From Straminergon stramineum (Eukaryota > Streptophyta > Bryopsida > Hypnales > Calliergonaceae), in contig OY987270.1 of assembly GCA_963920665.1 (NCBI GenBank), positions 15,898,019 to 15,962,018 of the forward strand: 64,000 bases of DNA. The letters are read 5' to 3'. Shown in pieces: positions 18,690 through 31,591 of this stretch. A program made the position numbers and the translations under genes. Below the pieces are notes generated by a model, which had not been told where the DNA came from, did no database searches, and worked only from the letters and a program-made list of their open reading frames with translations. How positions within the stretch are numbered: the first letter of the stretch is position 1; each line of letters opens with the position of its first letter.

Positions 18690-19290
18690 AGTTTCTTAGT
18701 GGCGTGATTATGGCTACATCCAAGCACGTACTGCTTCATGTCCTCACAACCTTCAACAAGCTCAATCGCACATCTACACTTCGTGCGTTGTTGCCATTTC
18801 TGGTTTTGATCTAATTTGTAAAGATTGCTCTCTTCGATCAGCATCACGGAGATCAGGGCTGAGGTTCTGATCGATAGTTATGACAGGATCGATTCCACTG
18901 CCAAGGAACTTTGACAATGATCGAAACAGAAGCTTCGTCCACACTCGACGTACTCAATACTGCCTTACAATCGACAGTAGAATTACGACAAACTGGCTGT
19001 TGAAGAAGTTGGTACCCTGTAAATTCAAATACTATATAACTGAATTCAAGTTATACACTGAACGAGCAAAAGCAAAGCACAAAATAATGAGATGTGCCTG
19101 TATGTTTCTTATCTTGTATGTTTCTTATCTGTAGAGCTCCAGTTTAGTTCCTATTTTTAGTGCCGAATGCAACAAATCAATTTATGTGCTCGAAATGTTC
19201 ACGTGTAGCAACTGAAGAACAAACCAACGAATCTCATCAACTCATAACACGTACGCTCCATGTCAAAGAGCTCTGCAAAGAACATTGAAA
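18690..19290. other. Higher-complexity single-copy-like segment, no gene identified
   Basis: This 600-base stretch is richer in G+C and in non-repetitive words than its flanks. It has ORFs of up to 84 codons (18880-19134) that I do not recognise in any frame. A decayed gene fragment, transposon remnant or non-coding transcript are all possible. Confidence 0.25.
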
Positions 19291-20204
19291 GAAAAGGAAG
19301 AAATTGGTGTCTCAATCTCCATTTGCTCTAGCTAAAGCATAATTGCTTCCATTCAAGATGGTGCAAATGGGGGCCTCTTAATATTGATTGTTATGATTTT
19401 TATGTCTTTAAACGTAGATAACTAGATTCCTTAGCAAGTACTGTAACAATTACAATAAGTAACTATTCATACTCTTGCAGTAATGAGACATAATTGCAAC
19501 AAGTCGTATAACTTGCACCAAGAGAAAGACCCTCTTGTCCATCAAAGTTGAGAAATTTGAAGAAGGGCAATAAACTTGGTCTCTTTCAAGAAACTTTGCC
19601 ACTACAAGTCGCTTGGTTAAACATTATTAGGAAACCCCTTGCTTTTTCATTCCCTAAAATAGCGACACAATGTGGGGTGAGTGAAAAAAAAGTCAGAAAT
19701 GACATAAAATGGGGTCAACTTGGCTACTAACATTAGATCATTTTCAATGAGAAGCAACAAAACTCCAAATCTTTGGGATGAAAAACAATGGAGTTCCCCA
19801 CAATGAGAGTACTAAATATTCTCAATATAAGAAGTTTTTTAAACTCTTAAGGATATTTTAACATTTTCAGGCAATTTGCTTGTGATATGATCACATAAAA
19901 TAAAATTCATATTAAAACAACAGTGAGTCCAAAAAATTAGTTGAGATTATTAATTTTTGGCAGTTTTTGCATAATTTTTTGTGTTGCTACAGTGCAATTT
20001 ATGGAAATTTGTAATAAATTTGTAACTATTTGTCATGAAATTGAACTAAATAATAACATTATTCTCCTTAAATTTCTGTAGGCTTATTGCTAAATCAAAA
20101 TACTTGTTGAAATCTAACAATGTTTTGTGCATGAAAAATAAAGAATTCAATTCGATGAGCATCACTATCATAAATTTGAAAAAAATCTATTTCAAGCACA
20201 TTGT

Positions 20205-20791
20205 CTAGCCCCCAAATGTCCAGATCCATTTCCACAATTCACAATATGAGAAAAATCATTATAAAGTGTAATTTGGAAGCATATTTTGGAATTGATAGAC
20301 AAATAAAAGTTGTAGATTTTGATTTGTAGATTCTATCTATATGGTTAAATTCACAAATTCTATCATGAATATTTTTTTTATAAATTCTGAAAGGAAATTT
20401 TCAAAATTCTTTTTCAATTTGATTACAAGCAAAATATTATCATGTTCTGAGTAAAATTTGTTGGAATGGATTTGAAGTGAGGTTCTCATGACATGGTGAT
20501 TTTTTGAAATTTTTTTGTTCTTAAAATCTATGACCTCATTTTAGCATAATTATCTAGTTTTTAATCAAAATCAATACAATTTTGGCTTGGTTAACCACTT
20601 GACATACTTGCACATTTGTAATTTTAGAAAAATAGGTACTCTACTAACACCAAATCCACCCTTACGTAGGACAACTTGATAGAATATCTCCACAAATTAG
20701 GATGACTTTCATCCAAGAAATAATGAGAAGATATGTTAGTTTCAATCTGTTAGTTATTAATTTTTTGGATGCTGGAGCACTCTAACGTTAA
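20205..20791. mobile_element. TTAA MITE, family A copy (inverted, 587 bp)
   Basis: The body is a diverged inverse copy of 2253-2829: GTTGGAATGGATTTGAA and CCATCCAACCC-type blocks recur in the same order. The right TTAA is intact (20788-20791); the left has decayed to CTAG (20205-20208). Confidence 0.65.
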
Positions 20792-21137
20792 AGTACTAAG
20801 AGCATCCCTAGTGTCTTGTAAAATGGATGACTTGTTCAAGCCAACTTGAAAAATTGACGAGTAGACTTGCAAAATGGATGACTTATTTGGGAGTGGGCTA
20901 CAAATTGAAGTTGGGTTGAAAATGGAGGGGTGTTTTCAAGCTTGCTCATGGCCTAAAAAACATGAGACAAAGTATTTTCTCTTTCCACAACTTCATGGAG
21001 TTGCTATATGACAATTGCTTATCACCTCCTAGCAACGTGTTTCACCTTCCACTTGGATTATTATTGGAATGATTATCTTAGCAGCAACTAGAAGCAGCTA
21101 CAACTCAAATTTACTTCCAAAATAGCTTTGTTGTTGT

Positions 21138-21360
21138 TTAATCCTTGAATGCCGGGTTGGTGACCATGGAAATCAGACCTTTTGGAACCGTGTGACATCA
21201 TCTACTTAGAGAAAAAAAATCATTGGAAGTCAAGCTACTATAGGAAATCTCCCTTTTCCACCCCTAATTCCGAGGGTGAATAGTTGCACTTCTATCCTAC
21301 ACAAGAGAATTACTGGTCATTCATCTTACAAAAAACATCTGCCAGTCGTTGATGGGTTAA
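21138..21360. mobile_element. TTAA-bounded short element, family E copy (223 bp)
   Basis: It begins TTAATCCTTGAATGCCGGG and ends GTTGATGGGTTAA. It is homologous along its length to 4432-4661 (for example TGGTGACCATGGAAATC versus TGGTCACCGTGGAAATC). Confidence 0.65.
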
Positions 21361-21450
21361 AATTTGCTTGAAACATCATTTTTTGAGTGGCATTCTTAAC
21401 TCCCTCAATGAACTTTATTTGGCTAGCTCTATTACCAATTGAATAAAGAA

Positions 21451-21601
21451 TTGCGTTAAAATGGCATATTCTATACACCATTTTTAGACCATGCGATCTA
21501 AACAAAAAGAGTGCCATTTAGGACAAGTATACATTTCGAACCATGTGGTCTAAACCGTAAAAGAGTCAAGGTTGTGGAAGGGCACTCTTTTAATGAAATT
21601 C
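21451..21601. mobile_element. Family F MITE-like element (151 bp)
   Basis: The left end TTGCGTTAAAATGGCATATT and inverted right end AATTTCATTAAAAGAGTGCC enclose ACCATGCGATCT and ACCATGTGGTCT motifs like those of the NFS2 intron copy. It lies 90 bases after the family E copy. Confidence 0.55.
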
Positions 21602-21760
21602 CCTATACAATGGATATAGCTTGTCTTGATCAAGAACAAATTTGAGCCCTATAGATGCATCAAATTTGTTACAATGGTGTTCGGTACATCTATGATGGAT
21701 ACCATAGCCCCCATCACATTTCCAATTATCCTTATGCACCACAAGAATCCCCCCTTTGAC

Positions 21761-21965
21761 TAAGGTAGGAGCACCCAATGGCATTAGTGTACCTAATGGC
21801 TTCACTTTCTAGGTAAGGCAATAATTCTACAACTTAAATGTAAGTACAACATAGACGGTTTATCATTTTGATCAACAAAAATAAGCCATCTATAGTCCAC
21901 CTACATTTAAGTTCTGAAATTACTACCATTTGTAGAAATTGACAGCAATGGGTGCTCCTACCTTA
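21761..21965. repeat. Foldback element of 205 bp
   Basis: TAAGGTAGGAGCACCCA at 21761 is the exact inverse of the last 17 bases ending 21965. A second inner pair of arms around AACTTAAATGTA (near 21832 and the inverse near 21912) also matches, so much of the element can fold back. Both ends include TA. Possibly a Tc1/mariner-type MITE. TAAGGTAGGAG-like ends recur near 23795 and 56490. Confidence 0.6.
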
Positions 21966-22837
21966 CAACCAAGAGATCAAATATTCCTCACACGATCATG
22001 TAAGCTTAACATTGACAATTGATTGATTTTGATGTGATTTTCTAGTCTACCTTTTGGTCAGAGTTTGTAAAGTTCATTGACAACATAAGGTGAATGTAAG
22101 GTAAAATAAACCATTGTGGTCAAAATGAAGAGTTTGCCTTCATGCCATTGCAATTTATTTGAATTCCCTCATAAAGACAAGTCTAAGAAAAAATAAGGGC
22201 AATTGAAATTACATTTTTTCAAAAAAAATATGAATTTGCTATAAATTTTTGAAATGTTCTACCTACCATGGCCCACAATGCACTATTTAATAACATAAGA
22301 GTGAAAATCAGACATTTTATTTCTTTCCAGGGTTTGTAAACATCTCAAATTCTTGAAACAAATGAACACATATACTAAAAATTGGTAAATTGGTACAAAC
22401 GGTAATAACTAGATACCATTCATGGAGTAGAAAGTTTCAAATTTGCATTAGTAGATCTTATACTTTTATAGACCAAAAGTCACAATAGAATTACAAATAA
22501 TTATCCATTTAACTAGTAATGAGTTGCATATTCAAATCAGCATCCTTTCCATTTCCCTCCCTTTCTCTACCCCTAGATAATGTTGATAATAATGACTCTC
22601 TTTTGCATATTCATGATTTGTCCTCCTCTTCTTTTTCCTCTTCTCTTGCAAGTTCTTCAAGGTTTATTGTAAGTGGACATAGTGGTGGAAAAGTTCTAGT
22701 TGGCTCTTGTGTCCTTTGTCTTTGTGTACTTTGGAGTGTTATCCTTTCTTCCACTCGTAAAAACTCCTCCTACATACACAATATGTGTTTTTATAGTTAA
22801 GTCAACCCTTGAACCTTTTAGGTTTGCAACATCTTTA

Positions 22838-23263
22838 GAGCATCTTTACTCTAAGATGGCACAATAGTGTGATTAACGATCACTTTAGGGTAGCACCTAT
22901 AAATGAATGACATGGTTGAGAATAAAAACTCTATTCTTACACTACAAAAGCCTTTTTTTTTTATTGATATTGCAAGGCCCAACAATGTTTATGTTAACAT
23001 AAAAATAGTTGCATCATTGTGGATGTCACCTTAAATGCATCACCCCAAATGTGGGGTTCTTCTACTAAAATGACAACAATTAAGGAGCTTGCCAATGCAT
23101 AATGTTGGACTAATAGAACTTTTCCATTTAATGTGTCTTCTTCAAATTGTACCAAGTCACTTTGATGACTTTGCCTTTAGGGTATCTCAAATGCAACACA
23201 TAATGAGGAGAAACAAGAAACGAATGAAAATCCCCTTGTTCACAATATTGAGTGGGGATGCTC
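22838..23263. mobile_element. PIF/Harbinger-like MITE with TTA target duplication
   Basis: The 426-bp element begins GAGCATCTTTACTCTAAG and ends with the inverse of GAGCATCCCCACTCAATA, so the terminal repeats match at GAGCATC and again at ACTC. TTA occurs on both flanks (22835-22837 and 23264-23266), the hallmark target duplication of PIF/Harbinger. No transposase is encoded; the short ORF inside is not recognisable. It may have been mobilised by a relative of the decayed element at 60.1-61.8 kb (inference). Confidence 0.7.
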
Positions 23264-24286
23264 TTATAAGGTTCATAAGCTACTAATACATTTGACCCCA
23301 CCACTACACGGCTACACCAAGAAGAATTGAATTGTTTATGAACAATCACCTTCCGCTTATCCCCACTAGCTTATGGAATTTGAGGAGTTGTTGCTTCCTT
23401 ACATCTGCGTAAGAGTATTTCTATTGTAGTACAAGAAAACATTATCTTTAGAAAAGATAAGGACAATATAATTTTGTCCAATGGATTCTTTTTGTTCCAT
23501 TGGTATAACTTATTATTTTGTCTTTCAACCAACCACAAGGCTCCTAGTGATCCAAAGCAAAAAAAAAATCTCCATTATAGCTAGTCCAATGAACTATTTG
23601 TAGAAGAAAAAGTAGTTTTAGTAGAGTTGTTGTTGCCAACAAAATTGCAATTTTGGACATGCCAAAATAAATACTCTGGAAAGGTCAAGCATTTATTGCT
23701 CACTTTTCATCTAAAAAACACCGGATTGGACTTGTTTGATGTACTACTACTAGTACTCTAAGAGCATCCTCAACGCATGACTAGAAATAGGGATAAGGTA
23801 GGAGGTGCAAACACTACATGTATAAGAATTTATTGGCTTAGAATCTCTTCTATATTGATCAAATCATTTTTCTAACAAATTATTAGAGAAAGAAGAGAAA
23901 GAGACTCATCTATCACAATTTGATGTGCAATTTTCAGACCTAAATTATAATAGATATAATTTTCTAAAGCTCACAATAATAAGATGCTATGGAAGGCTAT
24001 AGGTACTATTATTAAATGTCAAAAAGTCATCCATCAATGGTGAAAACAGCATCCTAGAATGAAGGCGTGCAAACCTTAAACTTGAACAACATGGTGCATG
24101 TAATTCAACCCAAGATATTACAAAGTGTCCCACCACTTATAACTCCACATTATTTACAAGGAAATTTCGTCTACTTCCAAATTAAACTTAGTCCTCAACT
24201 ACTCATCAAATTGTACAATGTTACTCCCAAATTGGCACCAATTCATCAATCAACAATTTTTCAATCCCATACTAACAATTCATAGT

Positions 24287-24831
24287 TTAACCTTTAAAAG
24301 ACATTGCAAGCCCATGGGCCTTTTGAAAGTCAAAACTTGAATTTTTCACATAGTTTCTTATTTTAAATATTTGTAAGCTTCTCCAAAAAATTATAGCTCC
24401 AATAATCTACTTTTAAGTCCATTTGAATTTTCAAAATTGTTAAAATGGTAATTTTTGAGACACCTTGAAGATACTATAGCATCTTTAAAGTTCAAAATAC
24501 ACCACTTTTTAACTTTTTCTATCAAATTTCTCTTGGTGTAAGCTCAAGGGATACATCACTTACACATGATGTTTGCCACTATTATTTCCATTTCTATTAA
24601 AACTCTCATATTATTTAAAGAATTTTTGTAATTACTATAATTTTTGCAAAGAAATTTCATTAAAATCATATAGAATTCAACTTGATGTTTTCAATTATGA
24701 AAAAAATGAGATTAAATTTTAGACACATATTACGACATGCAAAAAATATCAAATTTTGAAATGTGTGTTCTAATGTAGAAATCTAATGAAGTTTGACCAA
24801 ACCTATACATGTAATGTCCGATAAGGATTAA
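24287..24831. mobile_element. TTAA-bounded element (545 bp)
   Basis: The left end TTAACCTTTAAAAGACATTG and inverted right end TTAATCCTTATCGGACATTA match at about two thirds of positions. The body is A+T-rich with no gene. It is less certain than the other members because the ends are more diverged. Confidence 0.5.
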
Positions 24832-25940
24832 TAGTAGGAGTAGTTTTTAGAGCACAAGAAAAATATGGACATGCTACCTTAGTACCCGAATTTTCAAGTG
24901 GAAGCTCATAAATCTCATTCATTATAGTGACTTTTAAAAAAATTGACCAAATACAAGGCCAATAATCTAAGCCTCAAATGGACTTTTCTGCATTATAGAA
25001 AGAAGAGGGAAAAAATTCCGCATTAAAAATTCCTTTCAAGCAAAAAAGTGAAGGTTCAATTTATTGGCACATATGACAATGCTTGAAAAGGTATGACAAT
25101 TATAAATCTTCAAGCTTGTAAGCTAAGTTGTGAGCTCTTTATATTTTGCCAATTTATCATATTTGTAAAGAGAATGGCAAGTTTGGGAATAAAGAGATAC
25201 GCATATCAATTGCATGGATGACAAAGAATTAGCCTAGTGAAATCAACAAATGAACGTCTTTGTTTGAGTATTTTAGGTCATATAACCAAACAAAAAATGA
25301 GGAGTATAAAAAATGAATCGCTTATGAAAAATTATCAATGGTTTTTCATCATTTCTCCATCAAGAACAAGTGGATTTAGAGTAGCCTAAGGGTATTAATA
25401 ACCAGTTTGAACTAATTCTTATATTTAAAATCAAGCATTAAGTTCAAAAATATAAAAATATTCGACAATTGTCTCACATGGCTTCAAAAGCCAAATTATT
25501 GCGAAAGGGTCAAAGATGAAAAGACAAGTTGTTTATACAAGTGAGGTGGTAGGAGGTAAAACAATTCATGTAGGATATGTAAGTTACAATTTGACAATAA
25601 GTAGTCAAGCTCTCATTTTCAAATTGTCCCATACCCTTTAAGGATTCATGATGGACAATGGATTCATTATGAAAACAACCTCTCCATTCTCCATTCTCCC
25701 TAATCCTAAATGAAATAATTCCTTCATCTCCTAATCAAAAAATATCTTGATGTAGATGGTCAAAATAATGATAGATTGTTATTTGACTCAATGGATTGTA
25801 ATTAGATTTTTTGGATTATCAACAAACCATCTTTATATTTATTTGTAGATTTTGGGTGGAATGGCATAAACATTTGGCATTTCTTTTATAATTATGTGCG
25901 TAATGCCTTGTAATGATGAACTACCTTCAACTTCATACAA

Positions 25941-26082
25941 GTAGAACCTCTCTTAGTACATAATGCTAGGATTATGTACTAAGAGAGGGTTATGCATTTG
26001 CAAAGGTGCATTAATGGCCCACCCATGAACCTCTCTACTACATATTATGCACTAACATAGTATGCAATAAGAGAAATTCTAC
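25941..26082. repeat. Foldback element with a perfect 18-bp hairpin
   Basis: CCTCTCTTAGTACATAAT (25947-25964) and its exact inverse (25971-25988) are separated by six bases. A wider inverted repeat joins GTAGAACCTCTCTTA at 25941 with TTCTAC ending at 26082, with mismatches. TA dinucleotides border the outer arms. It has no coding capacity. Confidence 0.6.
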
Positions 26083-27381
26083 CTATATTTAAACTGAGTT
26101 GTATTTTATTTGTTAGTTTTTAACTCATTTCTTATGCAACGGTTTACACCTGGTGTCAAAATTTCAAAATGACCACACCTTGTATCAAAATTTTAGAAAG
26201 AAGTTTGTTGAAAATCGACTTTGTATCAATCTACCTAAATTTTCAATTGGTTGTTTGACAAGAACTTGGTCTTTTAAGGGTTAAGGCCCAAAATTGCAAA
26301 AGAATATTCTTATCTAAACATGTAGCAAGGCTAAAATCTTCACCTTCAATTTTCCTTCAATAAATTCAATTGAAGGACCTTTTAGTTAATTTGTTCAAAT
26401 ATATCTTTCCAAAATTTTAGAGTGAAGACACCTACTAATTGCAAGATCAATTTATGTGTCTAAGCTTTAAAAACTCAGTTTTTATAGCTCTTCTCAAAGG
26501 CAAAGTTTTGTCTTTCAAGAATGAAAAAAAAATCAAATTTGTCCTAAAACTTGGAAAAAACAATACATATCCATTTTTGTTTTCATTTGGAAAATTTAAT
26601 AATTGAGTTTAAAAATCAACTTTATATATTTTTTGCCTTAAGTGCTCACAAAGTATATCTCTTTGTTACTTTCATCTCATTAGTTGGAATAGAATGATTC
26701 AAATACTTTTTTTGTAGGTATCAGTCTATCCAATATAATCTAATTGATGAATTAATTGATCTTCAAAATATATTTTAACTTGCCTGCGTAGACATCAAAT
26801 TTTTTTTAAAATCTTTTCACATTTGCAATACTTACTAAAATGATGTGAAACATAACTTCACAAGTATGAGGATCAGGAGCCATGCTAAAATTCCATGCAA
26901 TAATTCCATAACTATGAAGTCAATAGGGCTTACTGAAATTTCCCCACAACAAAATGGGATTTTTAGTCTTTTACATGTTAACATCCAAAATATAATGGGT
27001 ATTTTATTGGTGGCTGATCCCTAAAGTTCTTTCATGTTTAGAGACCCAATACTACTTCAAAATACTCGTCCTCAAAGCAAGGCTAAAATCTTCATTTATA
27101 TTTATTTTATAACAAATTCAATTGTAAGATCCTTTATTTAACTTATTCTAGTACATACCTCCACAAATTTTAAGTGATATCCCCTACGATTGCAAACTCA
27201 ATGTGCCTAAACTTCAAAATATAGGCTTCCCTAGCCATTCCCAAAAGTGAAGGTTTGTCTTTTTACATTTTTAGGAAAAAACCCATATGTCTTATAACTT
27301 GTATATTTTAGTCCATATGTTGGAAAGTGGTTTGAAAATATGTCAATGTGAAAAAATTAGCCAAAAAACTCGTATTCATCT

Positions 27382-27932
27382 TTAACCCCTAAACATCTAG
27401 ATTCATCTCCAGAATTGTTGATTTGAGAAAAATCATTATAGAGTGCAATTTAGAAGCATATTTGGAATCAATATACAAATAAAAGTTGTACACTGAGAGT
27501 TGTAGATTCCATCCGTACAGTTAGATTCACCAATGCTATCACCAATTTTTTCTTTTTTTTAATTTGAAAGGAAAATTTCAAAATTCCTTCAAAATTCAAT
27601 TACAATCAAAATATACTCATTTTTTAGTACAATTTGTTGGAATGGATTTGAAATGAGGCTCCCTTCACAAGGTAATTTAAAAAAAAAATTGTGTTCTTCA
27701 AATCTATGACTTCATTTTGGCAAATCTAATTTTGATTAGAGTCAATGCAATTTTGGTTGACATACTTTCACATTGGTAATTTTAGAAAAATATGTACTCT
27801 AGTAATACCAAATCCAACCCTTAGATAGGACAACAACTTGATAAAGTATCTCGACAAATTAGAATAACTTTCATCCAAGCATTTAGGAGGATGAAACTAT
27901 CTTTTAGAAAATGGACATTGGAGTGCTTGGAG
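27382..27932. mobile_element. TTAA MITE, family A copy (inverted)
   Basis: It starts TTAACCCCTAAACATC, followed by ATTCATCTCCAGAA as in the inverted right end of 2253-2829. The body follows the family A order. The far TTAA has been lost or diverged. Confidence 0.65.
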
Positions 27933-28372
27933 GTGAAGAAGTTATGAAGTAGAAGGTGGTACCAAATGAAAAGAAAAGACTAAAATGTTGATAACTTTTA
28001 CAAGGAATTGAGAATTGTTAATCCTAATGGTATGAATCTTCTAGTAACAATTGAGATCTTTTAGTTTTATGTTTATTTGAAATTTTTTAAAATTGACTTT
28101 AGAAACAATTGGATATATTTTCTCTACCTTCATTACCTACAAAATAAAACTCCTCATAACTTTCACCTTGGAATTGAATGGTTCAAATGTCTTTGAGTAG
28201 ATATTGATTAAAACAATGATGTCAAATTATTTAATCATTTAAAAAAATATTCTTATAGCTACTCAATTTGACCCTAGGTACACAACTCTTGTATTATACA
28301 CAAGGGTCATTGGCATTAAAACAGCTTAGAGGATGGCTTTTGTAAAAATTATAGTGAATTAAAAAGACCAAA

Positions 28373-28612
28373 AACTTACACTAAATAGTGAAATTAGGTT
28401 GCCCCACACTATATAAATACTTAATATTACATTGCAAAAATGCACTAGTTTTGAATTAGGTGTTGTTGTAATTGGAACTCATGAACCTTCATTTGTACAA
28501 ATGGAAATATATGTAGAAATTTTTGTTGACTTTGATGGCTTGTAAAGTACCTTTTGGGGGGTAAGTCAATCTAATTGTTAAGGCAACCTAATTTCACTAT
28601 TTAGTGTAGGTG
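28373..28612. mobile_element. Mutator-like MITE with 9-bp target duplication
   Basis: This 240-bp element has near-perfect terminal inverted repeats. The 27 bases 28377-28403 (including ACACTAAATAGTGAAATTAG) are the exact inverse of 28582-28608, and the outermost four bases are partly matched. AAGACCAAA occurs directly before (28364-28372) and after (28613-28621). A 9-bp duplication with long terminal repeats is typical of Mutator-like elements. It has no coding capacity. The near-identity of the ends suggests fairly recent insertion. Confidence 0.8.
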
Positions 28613-31591
28613 AAGACCAAATTAAAAAAAAATTAATGTAGAAAAAATGTTGGGTTACATACATATTAGAAAAAATTCACAATGTATATGAAGAATTTTA
28701 ACACTTATGCATAATTTTCAAAAATCTATACAAGAAGCTCCCTCCAATTAAAATTAAAATTCATTCGTGGTGTTTTATTTATAATAAAAAAATCGTAAAT
28801 TTTTATGAAAAAGTCCAAAAAGTTGGGTAGCTTGTCCCATGATACATGTATTATAAAAATTCATATAATTAGTTTTTTCATGCTATTATTGTCCTCAAAG
28901 AATATTCATTTCATGTATATAGTTACATTTTTTGATTCCTTGTTAAGAGGGCTACAAGAGTTTTCTACATTAAAATAAATTGAATCCCTTGAAATTGGAC
29001 TAAAATGCATTATAAGTGATTATAACCAGGGCCATATAATATGGGAGTTGCGTACCCCAGAAATTTGACATAGAAATAGAAAAGAAATCCTTCTAACTTT
29101 TGCAATATTTATCGGAATGATGTAAAGAAAAGCTTTTCCCATAGATTAGGATGATTTGCATCCATCTTAAAAATTTCATGCAAAAATTCTAAATTATGAA
29201 GTTAACAGAGTGTATCCGAGTTTACAAAAAATTCAAAGTAGTCTTCTCAGTCTTTTAGGAGTTAAAGCAAAAACACTTAGCTTCCCATCATAAATGAGGG
29301 AACTAAAGTAGTCTATATTCACCTAAAATTGTCTCTCAAAGTGTACTTTACATTTCTCATATCCAATGTGTGAATTCTAAGGTGCCTTTTATGTGACCTT
29401 ACAATTCCTATGAAGATGGGATGGTTCACTTCAATTTTAAGTTGCCATATCTCTTAACCTCTTACCCTGAAAATGCATGAGAAGACATTTTGTAGCATTT
29501 GGGTGATTTCAAAAAGCCTATTGGATGGGAAAAAAATATTTTTCATCCAAAAAATAATAGGATGGTGGTGGTGGTGCTTGAATGCATAATAACCCCTAAA
29601 TGCCCAAGGCCTTTTGTGAGCTTCTAGAATTTTGCTCTAAATTGAACAAAAAGACAACATTTTGATAAGTTTTATCAATTTTTTTGGAATTGTAACCATA
29701 CAAATTCAAACTAGACATGTTAGAGATCATTCAAGAAAAGAAAACACATCAATGTCATTTATGGATTGAAAGATTATAATATTTGATCATGAGAGTATTT
29801 AAATTGCAAAAGTGATTTGGAGTCTTTCAATCCTCTTTTTACATGTCAAATCTAAAAAATTAGTCACCAACAAAATACGAGGTTAGAGGGTCTAACATGC
29901 ATAACCCCAACCAATTCTTGGCTTGGCAAAATCTACACTAGCCTACCCTATGATCATATGTTTGGAGTTCAAGATAGTTACCCTGTTCTCAAGTCAGATT
30001 GTTGCGAAAACCTCAAAGACGAGCAATACTGCAAGAGATGGAACATGCACATAGAACATAGTGGAAGCAACTACTTTCCTAGAATCTTTTATTGTATTCC
30101 TAGAATGCCTATGATTAGAAATCAAGCTAATCATACTCAACCTCATTGACTTGTAGTCTATAATTTTCTTAAATGAATTTCTAATGTGATTTTTTCTTCA
30201 AGATCTAGTGTATTTGAGGCTCATTTCCAAGAGCCCTCAACACTATAGAAAGTCAAGATTGCAATGGACACCCTTGTACAAAATCTTCAATAGAAAAATC
30301 ATAATCAATCATTTTCAAAATCAGATTTTTGATGCTAAAATTGGACTTCAAAAATATTCTTTCAAAAATACAAACTATTGAAAATAGCAAATTGATTCAG
30401 TTTTATTTAACTTCAAAGTTTTGTAAATTTGAACCAAAATTTGGTGCCTCAAGCATTTAGGGTTTCAATGAATGGAGTAGATGTTCCTTTGTGGTATATT
30501 TTGAATCTTCTACATAAGAATATATTCAATCTATGGATTACCATGTACTGTATTTTGGCAACTTCAAATTCCTTATTCTTGATGTGAATTTGAACCATAA
30601 AAATTACCTTTTTTGAATTTAGGTCCAACTTATGAAATAAAGTTAGAGTGGTGTGGTTTCTACTCCAACTTGAATTTTTTTTAGATATTTTGTTGCAATT
30701 TGAACTTTAGACCTATAACCTCAATTTTATGATTTTCTAATTCTAAAGAGACATGGTCAGAATTTTTAGTCCATGATATTGTTCCTTGTATTCTTTACCA
30801 TTATATACATACATGGAGAAAATTTCAGATTATCTAAACTAATTTTTAATTTTGATATGAATTACCTTATTTTTCTCCCTTAAACTTCTTATAACAATTT
30901 CAAATTTTTGCAAAAAAAATCTAAATTTTGTATGAATTGTAGAAGACTTGTGATTTTATCCCTAAAAATTAACTATAGAAGATTTCAAAAACATACAATT
31001 ACAAAATGGGAAAAAGGATATTGAAATTCATTCCTATGGTCATACAAATTCTTTACAGTACAGTACAACCTCAATTCATAAGAACCTAGCTGTCTAGGTT
31101 CTATTGTTGTCTAGGCTCTACCTATTTTCTGGATTTTGCAAGTTCGTAGTTTCTTCATACAGTGTCCAAAAAAATGCATTCTAACAGAGTTTAGAATCCC
31201 TTTTGAGTACCAACAAGATCCATCAAAAAATAATGGTACCCAAGCTCAAAACCTTATTCAAACAGTTTTCAGTGTTTCTTGATACAAGATCCAGTGCGTG
31301 CATGTGAACAAATTCACCATGGACGTTAATTTGACCTCAACTAAAGAAATAAAGTTCTTTGAGACTACTTTCTACTCCAATTTAAAACTTAGAAATTTTT
31401 CTAATATACAATCTTTTACTAAGCAGATAAAATTGAAAATCGTATATCCCAAGGTCAATAGATGGGCACAATTGCCCTCATTCTAACAATAGAATCTACA
31501 TTTTTTAACCGAGGATTAGCTGGAGTTATGAAAGACTTCCCAGCCACCAGATGTAAGTTATTGGGCGTTGACAGGCTAAACTTCTGTTGCA

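Larger units (their letters stand above)
21966..31591. other. Gene-free, A+T-rich repeat region between NFS2 and NAPRT
   Basis: Apart from the elements listed separately, I see no gene. Minor structures are GAGCATCC-type ends near 23763, a TTAAGGGTTAA-like end near 26277-26285, an isolated TAACCCCTAAATGCCC near 29587, and a 9-bp stem hairpin (AGAACCTAG) at 31081-31102. ORFs such as 29958-30149 have no recognisable product. Confidence 0.5.

Noticed and set aside
22519..22800. 93-codon ORF rich in Ser and Leu
   Set aside because: The low-complexity composition comes from TCT/TCC-rich DNA, with no domain and no splice or neighbour support.
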